From assembly GCA_947095535.1 (NCBI GenBank), contig OX352773.1:92724670-92788669 (forward strand): a stretch of 64,000 bases of DNA, written 5' to 3'. This document shows positions 36,101 through 47,205 of this stretch, in pieces. Source of the DNA: Poecilobothrus nobilitatus. Lineage: Eukaryota; Arthropoda; Insecta; Diptera; Dolichopodidae. Within the stretch, counting starts at the first letter, position 1; every line of letters starts with the position of its first letter. A program made the position numbers and the translations under genes. The notes under the pieces are model-generated. The model did not search any database and had not been told where the DNA came from. It saw only the letters and a program-made list of their open reading frames with translations.

Positions 36101-37654
36101 AAAAAAAAAAAATAATAATTTTCCTACTCATTTTTTCTCATCAGCATTTCTATATGAATTTCATTCTTATAACAACGCAACGCAATGTTGTAGAAAATAA
36201 ATGGTCTGTGACAGGCGACAAGTGTTGTCAATGGGCATGTTTTTTTTTTTTTTTTATTGTTTCTTGTTATCTTGAACATATACATACATATAATAGAATG
36301 AAACTTATTGTTGAAACGATGTGATTCCATAAACATATATTAGTTATATTAGTTTTCTTTGGTTGTTTCCTAGTCTTTTTAAAAGATTGAGAGAGAAAAT
36401 AAAATCTAAAAAACCATAATATTAATAATTTTTGAAACCGGAAGTATACTCCTTTTGACTTCTTCATAATTATTTATATAATATATGGCAAAAAGTTATT
36501 TCATTCTTAGATTTGAATAAAAAGTAAATCTTATAATAGTCGATTATATTTTTTTTTTATACACATATTTTATATGCAAGAATCAGAATCCAATTGAATC
36601 GGTATAAAAATACGGTTATGGAAATTACGCAATTTGTAGTGGTAATTTGGAGCTGTCAAAATTAACTGTTTTCACTTTGATTTAACAAATACGAAAGATT
36701 TTTTCTTTATGTGTAAGAAAGTATAGCCCAAGGTAGCCCAAAAAGTCAATATTGTTTTTTTTCCGCATGCCAATACTATTCTTATCCCACGAATTTGATA
36801 AATTAAAAAAAAAACGGAGAAAAAAATAAGTTTATTAGCGTAAAAAAAAACTTTTATAAAATAAACTTTGTTTGGTATGTGTACGAGCGAGTGTAAAAAA
36901 GAAAATGCTACTACTGACTACTAATTTTTTTTTATTTTCTGATGAAAATATGGCTCGAGGATTTGGCTATCAATTTGATTTTGATGATAATATTAATCAT
37001 AATCTTTGTTATTCATTCATAGTTTTTTTATTTTTTTATCTTGTAGAGATGAGGATTGAAAAACTTTTTATTAAAATATAAAGAAAAAGTAACTAAAAAG
37101 TTTTCTTTTTAGTTATATACGATATTATATTATTACTTATGTTTGATAGATATTTTTCCGTATGATATTCGTGTATTGTTTGGATGCAATTTTTTATTTT
37201 GTTCTTTCTAATTTTTTCTTTCATTTATTTTGTTTATTTATTTTTCTATTTTAAACTTTTCTTTTAGAAATTTTTCTTTCTTATTTCTGTATATAAAATA
37301 CAAAAATATTTTATATAATTAGGTCAAATGCATTTAACTGAATTTAAACTTAAATCTCACTTTTTAGAAACAACTGAGCTTGGCCTCGTAGGTTTCGAAC
37401 ATACAAAACTCAACCGTAAAACATAAAAGGTTTTTGACAGACCTGTAATTTAAAATTTTCTCACTATATTTGTACCATAATCAGAAATTATCGAAAAAAC
37501 ATTTAATAGAAAATTATCCATGCTATAGGGGTGAAAGATTATGCTTTTCTGTTGAAGCCTTAAAATTTTAGATAAAAATATGTAATAAGAAATATAATGA
37601 ATCCTTCTTCAAAAATGTATGTACATATTATAATGAAATGTAAATAGTAGAGGG
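33181..37654. other. AT-rich stretch, mostly simple sequence
   Basis: Includes an AAT array (33715-33732), a TA run (33946-33966), a GTT/CTG run (34183-34203) and many poly-A/poly-T tracts. Open frames are low complexity. No exon, RNA gene or repeat boundary recognised. Confidence 0.5.
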
Positions 37655-37770
37655 GTTCACAGTTGCCTAGTGAGTAAGAACGTAAAAAATACACTGAAAA
37701 CATCAAGATAATGTTGATTTGCATCCCACACACATCGTAGTAATAATTGCTCCTTACGACATTTGCAACC
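37655..37770 (+). mobile_element. Possible decayed tRNA-derived SINE head
   Basis: GTTGCCTAGTGAGTAAG (37663-37679) resembles a tRNA A-box region (TGGCCTAGTGGTTAAG type). TTGATTTGCATCCCACAC (about 37714-37731) resembles a B box (GGTTCGAATCCC) at roughly tRNA-like spacing. No clear tail or target duplication. Weak evidence. Confidence 0.25.
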
Positions 37771-38354
37771 TCATCTGAAAATGAAAGGCAGAAGAAAAGA
37801 CATTTGTGTGGCAGCGAAAGAAGCTAACAAAAAAAAATAGTAGTGTTGAAATAGTAATGAAAAATAGTAGTATTTTTTTAAGCCAATTTACGTAAATTTT
37901 CGCGCGTGTACAGAAATTGCTCCCACAATTAGAACATTTATAAAAAGTTGAAAGTTTCAGCTTTTTGCAGCTACGGAATAGCTAAATAGGTGACAAGTAA
38001 TGAGGCTCCAAATCACAATATGCCAAATGAAATTTAGGAGTTTAAGGTTCATCTAAGGTTGGGGAAGAATATATCCCACCATCTATATGGGACACAACAC
38101 TACAAAAAATTTGGAGAAACAAATTATTTGGAAAATATTAGAATGTAAGCTCTCAAAAAAATCCTTAGCGAAAAGTAGCAATAATCTCTTTCAAATTTTC
38201 TTTTAAATCATAATTTATTTTCAAAAAACACATTCTTTTGATGATTCACAAAAATATCGATTTCAGTTTAATACAAGTATAGTTATATTTTATATTGTAT
38301 TAAATCTATTCTATAAAAAATAAGAAAAGTGTATATTTGATTATGATAACTCTG
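37771..38354. other. Unclassified stretch
   Basis: Slightly higher complexity than its neighbours, including CGCGCGTG at 37901 and TATCCCACCATCTATATGGG near 38073. No coding or repeat-family signature identified. Confidence 0.4.
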
Positions 38355-38670
38355 GAATACCTGCACAAACCTCAGTTATAAAATTTTATGATCTTTTACA
38401 AATTTACAGATGTCCATCTTTACTAAGATCAAGATATGAAGATATAATTTATGCAGCTACTCGAACCTATAGCATCTCATTAACAAATTGAATAGAAGTC
38501 GTCGTTATAAAATTTGACTTAAAATTTTAAATCCCCAACTTGTATAGACACTGAGTTATGTGCAGTTAAATGCAGAACTTGCTCAATTTGAGTATTGAAA
38601 CTAATAATTTTATGTGTTCCAAACTTAAAAGCAAAATTATTATATCCTTGAACTATGTGTCATAAATAAA
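38355..38670 (+). mobile_element. DINE-like element, family A, degraded copy A6
   Basis: It carries the module words CAGCTACTCGAACCTATAGC and TATAGACACTGAGTTATG. It ends with TATTATATCCTTGAACTATG, the degraded 3' terminus. The GACGGAC tract and subterminal block are deleted. Confidence 0.55.
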
Positions 38671-39103
38671 AACTAATAATATACTTTTTACCATTTCACA
38701 ATGTTCATAACTTTCGTCATACCTTTAGATTTACCTTTATGATTAGATAATCCTTTTGTGATTGACTATTCTAATGAGTATAATAAAATGCCATTTTCAA
38801 ATTCCAATAGATGAAAGGATTTAAAATTTATAACATTTAATTGAAAGTTCTATTAACAAAAAAATACAGTAACCAAACAACCAAATAAATCTTTCACTGA
38901 TAAATGACATTTTTAGTTTTTACTCAATGGTTCCTTTACATTATAAAGAAAGTTTTTAAATTTTTTGGAAAGTTTTTTTTTTTTTTTTTGCAAAATTTTC
39001 ATAGATTATTGGATAAAACATAAAATAGCTATGTGTTGAAAAATCAGAATAATTTTGCAATCATTTTATAATACACAAAATCGAAGAAGAGTGCAGTAGA
39101 GTA

Positions 39104-40143
39104 GACTGTGTCAAGTCTGGGATACCCACATGAAAGTAATATATTCAGTTTCTATAAAACTTGATCATCTTTTTAAAAGTTTCAGATATTTTAGTACCGA
39201 CGTTAACTACCGAGATATATTTATGTAAGTTGTGCAATATTATGAAGGCTACCCGATTCTATTACAGAAGTTATTGCCCTAAAACTTGATCATCTTTTTT
39301 TAAGATTTCATACGCTTAGCTTTACAAAGTTCCAAGAGGTGCAAGAAGCCAGAACCTACTGCTCCGGCCCAACCAATTTTTACAGAATTTATTAGCATGC
39401 CATTTGATATCTTTTTACAATATTTTAGATACCTACCTTCTATAGACACTGAGTTATATTCATTTAGAAAGGGAAGTTGTATGGCAGCTACCCCAACCTG
39501 TCGCTCCACCATAACGAAATTTTACAGAAGTTGTTGCCATAAAGCTGTAATCATTTGTAAGATTTCAGACGTCTGGCTTCATTAAGTTCCAAGGGGTGTA
39601 AGAAGCCTGAACCGGATGCTTTAGAGCAAACAAATTTTATAGAAACTGTTGGCATATAACTGGACACCTCTTTACTAAATTTCAGTTACCTAGCTTCAAT
39701 AGATACTGAGTTATTTCCATATAAAGAAAGAAGTTGTATGGCAGCTATCCGAACCTGTCGCACTATCGCAACTAAATTTTGCATAAGTTGTTGCCATAAA
39801 ACTTGATCATCATTTGTAAAACTTCATATGTCTAGTTTCAATAAACACTGAGTTATTTCCGTATAAAGAAAAAAGTTGTATGACAGCTAGTACTGAAAAT
39901 GCTGGATTTAAATAATAAAACTAACAATTTTGCAAAAGTGACGTAAAAAAAATTTCAGCCTCCTAGCTACTTTATTTGTTGAGTTATCGTGCGGACATAC
40001 GTACGTACATGGCTTAATCAACTCAGAATTCGATTACGACCCGATCCATACCTTTGGAACTATATCTAGCTCGACTCCTTTAAGGTATCACAAACGTAAT
40101 GGCAAATTTTATTATACCCTTGAACATAGTTCATACGAGTATA
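39104..40143 (+). mobile_element. DINE-like element, family A, copy A2 (longest)
   Basis: The 5' end is GACTGTGTCAAGTCTGGGAT (39104-39123), the signature shared inverted with copies A3, A4 and A5. Three ~258-bp modules follow, anchored by TTGTTGCCATAAAAC at 39271 (variant), 39531 and 39788. Each has GTTCCAAGGGGTG-AAGAAGCC and CACTGAGTTAT followed by GTTGTATGGCAGCTA. The 3' end has ACATACGTACGTACATGGC, AATCAACTCAGAATT, GACCCGATCCATACC, CACAAACGTAATGGC and a two-part hairpin: TATAC (40113-40117) with GTATA (40139-40143), inner TGAAC/GTTCA. Confidence 0.8.
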
Positions 40144-40761
40144 AAAAAAAAAATCATAAAAGGAGTTTTTTTTTTCTTCAAATGATCCAAAAAATTTTCA
40201 TATTATATGAAATTTTCTTTTCTGCTTTTATAAAAAAACTGAAGTCATAATTAGACAACTAATTAGTAAAACTTTCAAAAGATAAACATAGCAAATAATT
40301 ATTTTTTATACATATACCCACTCATTAAAATTTTAATGTCCTGGGGTTGCAAAATGCTGCATTGAATATAAAATTCCTTAAAAATGTTTTGAAAAATAAA
40401 AGAAAATTATAGGAAAATAAAAGAAATAAAAATAAAATTTCAGTAAAAAAGAATTTAATTAGAAATCACAAAAAATAAAAAAAAATTTTTTTTTTTTGGA
40501 TTCCTTTAAAATTTTTCTAATGTTTTCATTATTTCTATTTCAAATTAAATAATTACTTTGGAACATTTAGTTTATAAAATTTTATTTTAAATGGAACTGA
40601 AAACATAGACATGATAACCAATTGAATTATTTTTATAAAATCTGTGTTTTAGAATTTTTTTTACGGTTTATCATTTTAAGTGCCCGTTTATATAATAAGA
40701 AGAAGAGTTAAACAGTTAAGTTTAATATATTTAACATTTTATACAGTTAAGTATATAATAA
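40144..40761. other. AT-rich stretch, nothing recognised
   Basis: Homopolymers and AAAATAAAA-type sequence only. Confidence 0.5.
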
Positions 40762-40926
40762 TGGAGTATATTTGGATGCAACGATGGATATTCGTTTGTC
40801 ACTCGAATATCGTGTATGTGGAATAATCTTCCAACTCATGCTTCCGCTAAAATTGGTGATGATTGTATTTTCAATTCACTTAAGTTTACTGTTCCAAACT
40901 GTGTAATAGTACTAAATATCCTTTAA
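40762..40926 (+). pseudogene. LINE ORF2 C-terminal tail fragment
   Basis: An uninterrupted 54-codon frame ending at TAA 40924-40926 contains SFVTRISCMWNNLPTHAS followed by IFNSLKF. The pattern 'SF..R....WN.LP ... FK..L' is the conserved tail after the reverse-transcriptase domain in Jockey/CR1-like LINEs and precedes the stop codon, as here. The first part of ORF2 is absent, as expected for a 5'-truncated insertion. It differs from the tail type at 2543-3045, so at least two LINE lineages are represented. Sequence up to about 41060 may be its 3' untranslated region. Confidence 0.5.
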
Positions 40927-41377
40927 CCTATTGTATGATCAAAAAGGAAGCTAGTATGTAGTGTTAAAGTTGCACATGTTGATAAAAGAATCATGTTGGC
41001 ACCGCTCCCCTTCAGCGTCTTTCGAAAATCTACGTAAGAAACACCAAAAAAAACCATGATTACCCATAGAGCTTTGCAATTAATTATTATTTTATTATAA
41101 ATAATTTATTAGTTTTTATGTTTGTTTGTTCTGTTAGTTACTATTGAAGTCCTTACATCATTTGGATAATTTTTTTTTTATAAAATTAACTTTCGTGCAT
41201 TAACTCCTCTATAACTTACAACCATATTTTTTAACCAAATTTTAACCAGAGTTTGCAAAAGAAAATCTCATAGCATTTTAAACCAAAAAAATTACTGTGC
41301 TGTAGTAAATATAAATTACCAACGTTCAAGTCCTTTGCTGTGTGCTGTTTGTTTTGCTTTAGTTTTAAAGTACACTT

Positions 41378-41475
41378 CCAAGTAATAATAATAATAATAG
41401 TAATAATAATAATAATAGTAATAGTAATAATAACAATAATTATAATAATAATAATAATAGTAATAATAATAATAG
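41378..41475. repeat. TAA trinucleotide microsatellite
   Basis: AATAATAATAATAG-type array of about 95 bases with scattered substitutions. The opposite-strand frame (41231-41512) translates to Ile/Thr/Val runs and is an artefact of the array. Confidence 0.95.
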
Positions 41476-41966
41476 CTGCTACAGTGGAGCCATCTTTCCT
41501 TATATCATGCAAGTAAGGTGTTATATACTACTGGTAATCCACTGATGGCGCTAACTCTGTAGTAAAATAATAATAATATTAATAAGAATACTAATACCAA
41601 TAATAGTAACCGCTACAGTGACAGTGGGGGTTGCCTTCAATAGTTATCTCATGTAGTTACTATATACTACTACTACATGTTGTAACTGTTGTGACGGCTT
41701 TAGTCACTGTTAGCAAAATAGTAATAATAATAGGCGGATTCATTGTTTCCTTACAGTCCCACTCCCAATTCAATGTTTCCGTATCCATTTCCTATCATTT
41801 CCTATCCCTACTCCCTAGCCAATATGCTGCGTTCGCTGGTAAGGATTTCATCCCATTATATTGGCTAAAGGGGGAGGTGGGTTTAGTCAGTAAGAATCTG
41901 ACACTACCAAGGGGGACATTCTTGGTGTCTTTGGAGATTCCCACCTCCCTTATGAAAAAAAAAAGT
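41476..41966 (+). mobile_element. A-tailed repeat, family G, copy 2
   Basis: Same block order as copy 1 at 32755. It starts with two partial modules, GCTGCTACAGTGGAGCC (41475) and CCGCTACAGTGACAGTG (41610), separated by another AATAATAAT run. It continues with ACTACTACATGTTGTAACTG, AGCCAATATGCTGCGTTC, ATTTCATCCCATTATATTGG, AAGGGGGAGGTGGGTTTAGT and TCTTGGTGTCTTTGG, then A-rich tail ATGAAAAAAAAAAGTAAAA at 41952-41970. Modules alternate with TAA arrays, suggesting array growth together with the element. Confidence 0.6.
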
Positions 41967-42692
41967 AAAAGCCATTGTTTTTATGTTTACCTGTTTTGAT
42001 GCTCCTTTGCTTCCAGTTTTAAATTCACTTTGTACTTCAAAAATTATTCGTATAGTTCCTTTTTTTTAGTTTAACTGTAGTTAATTTAGATATCGGCTAA
42101 TGGCGCGGTGTGTCTACCGATAGGTACATAAATTTAAATAAAAGATTTGATCTAATTTAAGGTATATACTAATTTAAAAAAAAATATATTTAAATTATTA
42201 AATTTCGAATATCTTTTAATCTCAAATTTTATTAATCTTAAATTAGTAAATTAGAAAAAAGAAACAAATATTCCTATTTCTAAGCTAATTAGTTTTTTAT
42301 TTTTTTTTTTTTTTCATAATTTTGGTAAAATGCAAAAACAATTGACTAAATTTCAATTTAATTAATCCTTTAATAAAGTTTCTATGTAACTAAAGGATAA
42401 AAGGTTTATTTTCTTTTTTTAAACAAAAATCTTTCATATATATTTCGATGTGTATGTATATATATATATATATATTTCCTTTTTGGTTCGATATCATTTA
42501 CACATATCCGTACATAGTTAAAACCATGAAAAGGAAAATTTTTACCGCGATTTTAATCTTTTTATCTACTTTATTATGAATTTCCTAGAAGATAGAAGGA
42601 TAAGGAAACTAAAATTCAATTAGCTTAAAACTATTTATGCTGCAACTAACTTTATTATATACTAAATATCTTCATTTCGAAATACTTGATAA

Positions 42693-42736
<44 letters not shown>

Positions 42737-43509
42737 ATATACTATAATATGAAGGATTTTCTATACACGCAACTATAATACTAATATGCTTTTACTTTTC
42801 AATTTTCAGAAAATAATTAGTATTTAACTGTTCAAAAACAAAAAACCAAAGAAAAGATTTATTTTATACATGAACTTAAAGTTGAATTCAATAAAAAAAG
42901 AAAGGACAAGAAAGAGAGAGAAAAAAGAGGAGAAAATAGTAAGATAAATTGTATTGTATATTACACGAAAAAAAAAGCTAAGTCTTTCTTACTAGTGTAT
43001 CCTTTTTTCGCGGGCTTATTCCATTCCTTTTTCCATTTTTTTTCTTGCGTTTAATATTAGATTAAAACTTGCTATTTTTAGTACTTAACTAATTAAAGTT
43101 GATTGTTAGATAGTTTTAGCAATGAACAAGATTTTGTTTGTTCATTAAATGGGAAGAAAATGTTTCTTATAGTTATAGTTTCTTATAGTTTTTATATATG
43201 TAATCCTTTATTTTATTTTAATTTTACTCAATCCAATTAAATTATTGAATTTCATGTTATAACAGAAATAGGGTTTGGAAGAGGAGGTTAATAGTTTAAT
43301 AATTTGGTAAATAAACGTAAAAATTTAATTTGATTTGGAAAATAATTAAAAATTATGGAAAATTTGAAATTTAATTAATATTTTAATCTGAAACATCCTG
43401 TAACAATGAGAAATTAACAATACTAATTTAATTTAAGAACCTTTTAATAAATTTTCATTGTTCATTGTTCTTTTTTATTTTTTTCTTATCAACACATTAC
43501 AAGCCTATG
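41967..43509. other. AT-rich stretch with TA microsatellites
   Basis: TA arrays lie at about 42455-42473 and 42692-42733. Nothing else recognised. Confidence 0.6.
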
Positions 43510-43918
43510 TTTTTATAACCGTGCGAACCTAGTTGTCAGGGCAAACTTTTCGATTACGTTTGTACGACAACTTGAAGGAAATGAGATAGATATGAAAAAA
43601 TATATTTATATTCTTTCTTAGGATTCAATTCTGGCTAAGTTAAGCTATATGTTCGTCCGTCCTTCACAATTTAATATTTAATAGTTTCGCTAATAAAATT
43701 GAAGAAATTCGACCGAGGTCTGAAATTTTGTGAAAAAAAACTTATATTTTATGCTAAAGACTTCTGAAAAATTTAGTTAGTTAGATGTCAAACAACTCTA
43801 AAATTAACACAAATACATCTCATTACTTAATTAAGCTAGATATTTTCTAAAAGATGATTAGATTCATTGATAACATCGTAACATACGTTCATGTTATTAT
43901 CCTAGAATTGACACAGTC
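43510..43918 (-). mobile_element. DINE-like element, family A, degraded copy A5
   Basis: The minus-strand 3' part has CGATTACGTTTGTACGACA and TTCGTCCGTCC. The 5' end is the exact signature CTAGAATTGACACAGTC (43902-43918), identical to that of copy A4. One shortened module lies between. Confidence 0.6.
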
Positions 43919-46439
43919 AAATATAAGCTCTTCCTCGATCTAAATAAATTATATATAGGCTTAAGACAAAAATTGAGAAAAGAAGAGTTCCACTACAGGA
44001 TCGTTGTGTAGAATAAATCAAATAAAATATTTCATTTAGTTTATCATGTATATCCTTTTTTATACATTTTAGGTGCCGTGTTTTGTGTGTACTTGTAGTT
44101 ATTAAGTAAAAGATTATCATTTATGTATTTTAACTTATTTATTTGAAGTTAAATTGTAACTTATTTGATTACGAAGCGCAGCCGCACATGCAATGCCGTC
44201 GATACAAAAAATTTTCAACTACATTATCCGTTCTTTCCGATTTTTTCTTATGTCGCCGATTAACTTCTTTTGTTTGTTTATATGGAAAATTGCTTTTGAA
44301 CAAAAAAAAAATTGAATAAATAACTTAACTAAATTTCTTATTTTCCTTTCAAGTGAGACATAAATTCCAAGAAGTAAATTTATATTTTAATAGTTTCTTT
44401 CTTATAAAAATAAATTAATCAATTCATGGTTTGGTCTAAAGTAAACCGTATCTAGCAAAAACTTTTTTAAGTTGAGAATATAGTTATGTAATCCTTTAAA
44501 TCCTTTTAATATTTGTAAAAATTTCACAGGTTTCATCAGAAAAATGAATCTTTTATTAAACAAAAAGTCTAGGCTTGATATATTATTTATATTATATATT
44601 ATTATTATTTCCATATTGAAAGCATTCAAACTTGAATTTTTGACTTAACCGAACTTTATTGAATTTTCAATAAAGACCAATGTTCTAAATATCCATTTAC
44701 TATGTAAAAATCATTGTTATATATTATTATTATAGGTAGATTTCAAAAAAAAATTATAACAAATCCTTCTTGTAACTGTAATATACAAATACAAAGAGAA
44801 AAACAAACAGCAAATTCGTTTTTTATTTTAAGATTGTAAAGTTTTATTCCAAGGATTCTTCATAAGGACAATCAAAAAAGATATCCAATAATTTTTTTTT
44901 TTTTTTTGTATTTAATCTCATATACATAAGAAATTATATAAATAAAGATATTACAAGTTTGTCCTTATATATATATATAAATTTAAGCGTTTTATGATAG
45001 GATTAAACTTGTAAGTTAAAATTTTATAAAAACAAAAAAACAAAGCCTTAGATTAAATTTGGTTAGATATTTTCTTCTTCACTCAGGTGATAAAAATTCT
45101 ATCATGGTTTTCCTTTTTATTTCTTTTATTATTTTAGTTTCTTTTAAATTTTTTTTTTCCATACTCTTTTTATGTAATTTTTATTATGTTTATTTTTTCA
45201 TTGCTTCACAATTTTATCATTTTTTATGTCCTTTTTTTTTTGTGGTTTTCTTGTGTTAAAGTAATTAAAACGTCAGCGACAAGATTATGGAAGATTATTA
45301 TCATGGTGTATTAGAATAGTGCTCTAAAATTATAAAAAAAAAAAAAAGAAAAAGTGAGAGGAAAAAATATATTCAAAACATTTCGTTTTTTTTCAATTTT
45401 CCACAAGTTGGTGAAGAAAGAAATAAAATAATAATCAAAAAGAAAGAAATTTGAAAATGGAAAAAATGTAAAAAAAAAAAAGTGAAATAGGAAAAACACA
45501 ATGGTTGTGGTTATTTTATTTTGATTTCCATTTCCTGTTTGTTATCAGAAATTTTCATTTTATTTTTGTCTTTTTCATTGCTTTTATCATTTTCCACCTG
45601 AACATTCCTATAAAACTCCTCCATTAATTCATTTACTGTACAAAATAAAACAAAAAACTTTTGAAAGGACATCGAAATAAGAATTTCAAATATTCTAGGA
45701 TTTAAATTCTTTTTTATTTGTTGCCCAAAGGACTAAAAATATATAAGACAAGGTAAAAATGATAATGTATAATTAATGAAATTTTGGACTTTTTTACGAT
45801 GTGGTAAACAATAAAATCTTTTAATACTAAAAAAAAAAAAAAGTGTAAAGGAAATAATACAATTTTATTCAAAACGAAGAAAGTTTTGAGAGAGATTTAA
45901 AATTTTAAAAATTAATTAGAATTTAATGAAATAGAAAATAGAAAATTTTTAGTTTATTAAAAACTTAAAAAACTTATATAAATTTTTCTTTTATTTTAAT
46001 TTGTTTAAACTCAAAATTGTGGTTAGTTTTGGCAATTAAACCTTATTTAAAGATAAAACTTATAACCTGTAATACATTTCGAAAAATAATGCTTTATAAT
46101 AAACTTAAATAGAATTATTTTAAAATTGATTTTGTACTTTGGAAAAAAGAATTAAAAAAATGTTAAAAAAGGATTGGTTTTAAATTTGCTAATTAAATAA
46201 ATAAAATTCGGTTTATTTCAAAGTATGGAAAAAATATTTGAAAATTTTTATTTATTTTTGAATCATAGCTTAATAATAGATTCATTTTTTAGACAACCTT
46301 TAAAATTTTAATTGTGTGACAGAGTCAAAAAAAGATACTTTTTCTAACCACAAAGTTTTATCTTTTAAATTAGAATATTTAAAAGATATTTTGGTTCAAG
46401 TATTTCCAAAAAAAAATTAATTATTGCAAAACCATATAA
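43919..46439. other. AT-rich stretch, no recognised features
   Basis: Low-complexity open frames and homopolymers. The block near 44165-44280 (GAAGCGCAGCCGCACATGC) is less AT-rich but has no readable coding or RNA signature. Confidence 0.5.
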
Positions 46440-47205
46440 TAATAATGGTACGGGGTAATAAAACTATGGACCAAAAAGCCATATGTCATGGATACAGCTT
46501 TAAGACCCTTTCGAATAAGTCATTAAGCCGTATCCTAATATAGTTTTTGAATCATTTGAATGGACTTTAAAGCCATATTTTTATAAAAAAAAGAAGCCAT
46601 AATTAATTTTGAAAACGACCGGCTTAGTGCCTTGTTGTTGAAATTTGTATGTAAAAATTGGGAAGGGTTTTAGAGTTGGTTACAAAATCAGAGTTTTAGT
46701 AATTAGTTTGGTTGGAGTTTGGGTGCGACAGCCTTTACTATTTTAAATGTCTTATGATTAAAATATGTATGTAAGACAAGTAATTAGCAGGTATTTTATA
46801 GTTGATTTCAAATACAGAGTATGCGCCTTTTACAAAATGAGCTTTAATTCGGGAGAGTTAGGAATATGATTATACAATTATAGCGTTGCAATAATTAGTT
46901 TAGTGGGCTTTTATGTTAATAGCTTCCACAATATTAAATTATTTAAAGTTATAAATATCTATAAAAACAAATTTGGTAGGATTTTAGGGTTGATTAATTA
47001 GGTTTAATAGATTTTCTTGTAAAGTAGTTTAAATCGAATGCCACATAACGTCATATAGGTTAATGTGCCATTTAAATAAGTCGTAAAACCATATTCCCAA
47101 TATAATGAATCAATGCCATATGTTGAAATATGGATAGGTATATGATGAAAGGTATATGATGAAACATGGCTTTATAACGCTCCACCCATATTAATCATGC
47201 ATACT
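46440..47205 (-). repeat. Repeat family E, copy 1
   Basis: Units of the type TTTTAGAGTTGGTTACAAAA then TCAGAGTTTTA begin near 46669, 46792 and 46977, in the orientation opposite to the units at 54200-54500. The outer parts carry CCAAAAAGCCATATGTCATG (46472) and ATGAAACATGGCTTTATAAC (47160), related in inverted orientation, suggesting terminal repeats of a ~0.75-kb element. Confidence 0.5.

Noticed and set aside
41231..41512. Ile/Thr-rich 93-codon frame
   Set aside because: It is the translation of the TAA microsatellite on the opposite strand.
42692..42733. TA array considered as a CRISPR-like or regulatory repeat
   Set aside because: It is a plain dinucleotide microsatellite with no spacers or unit structure.
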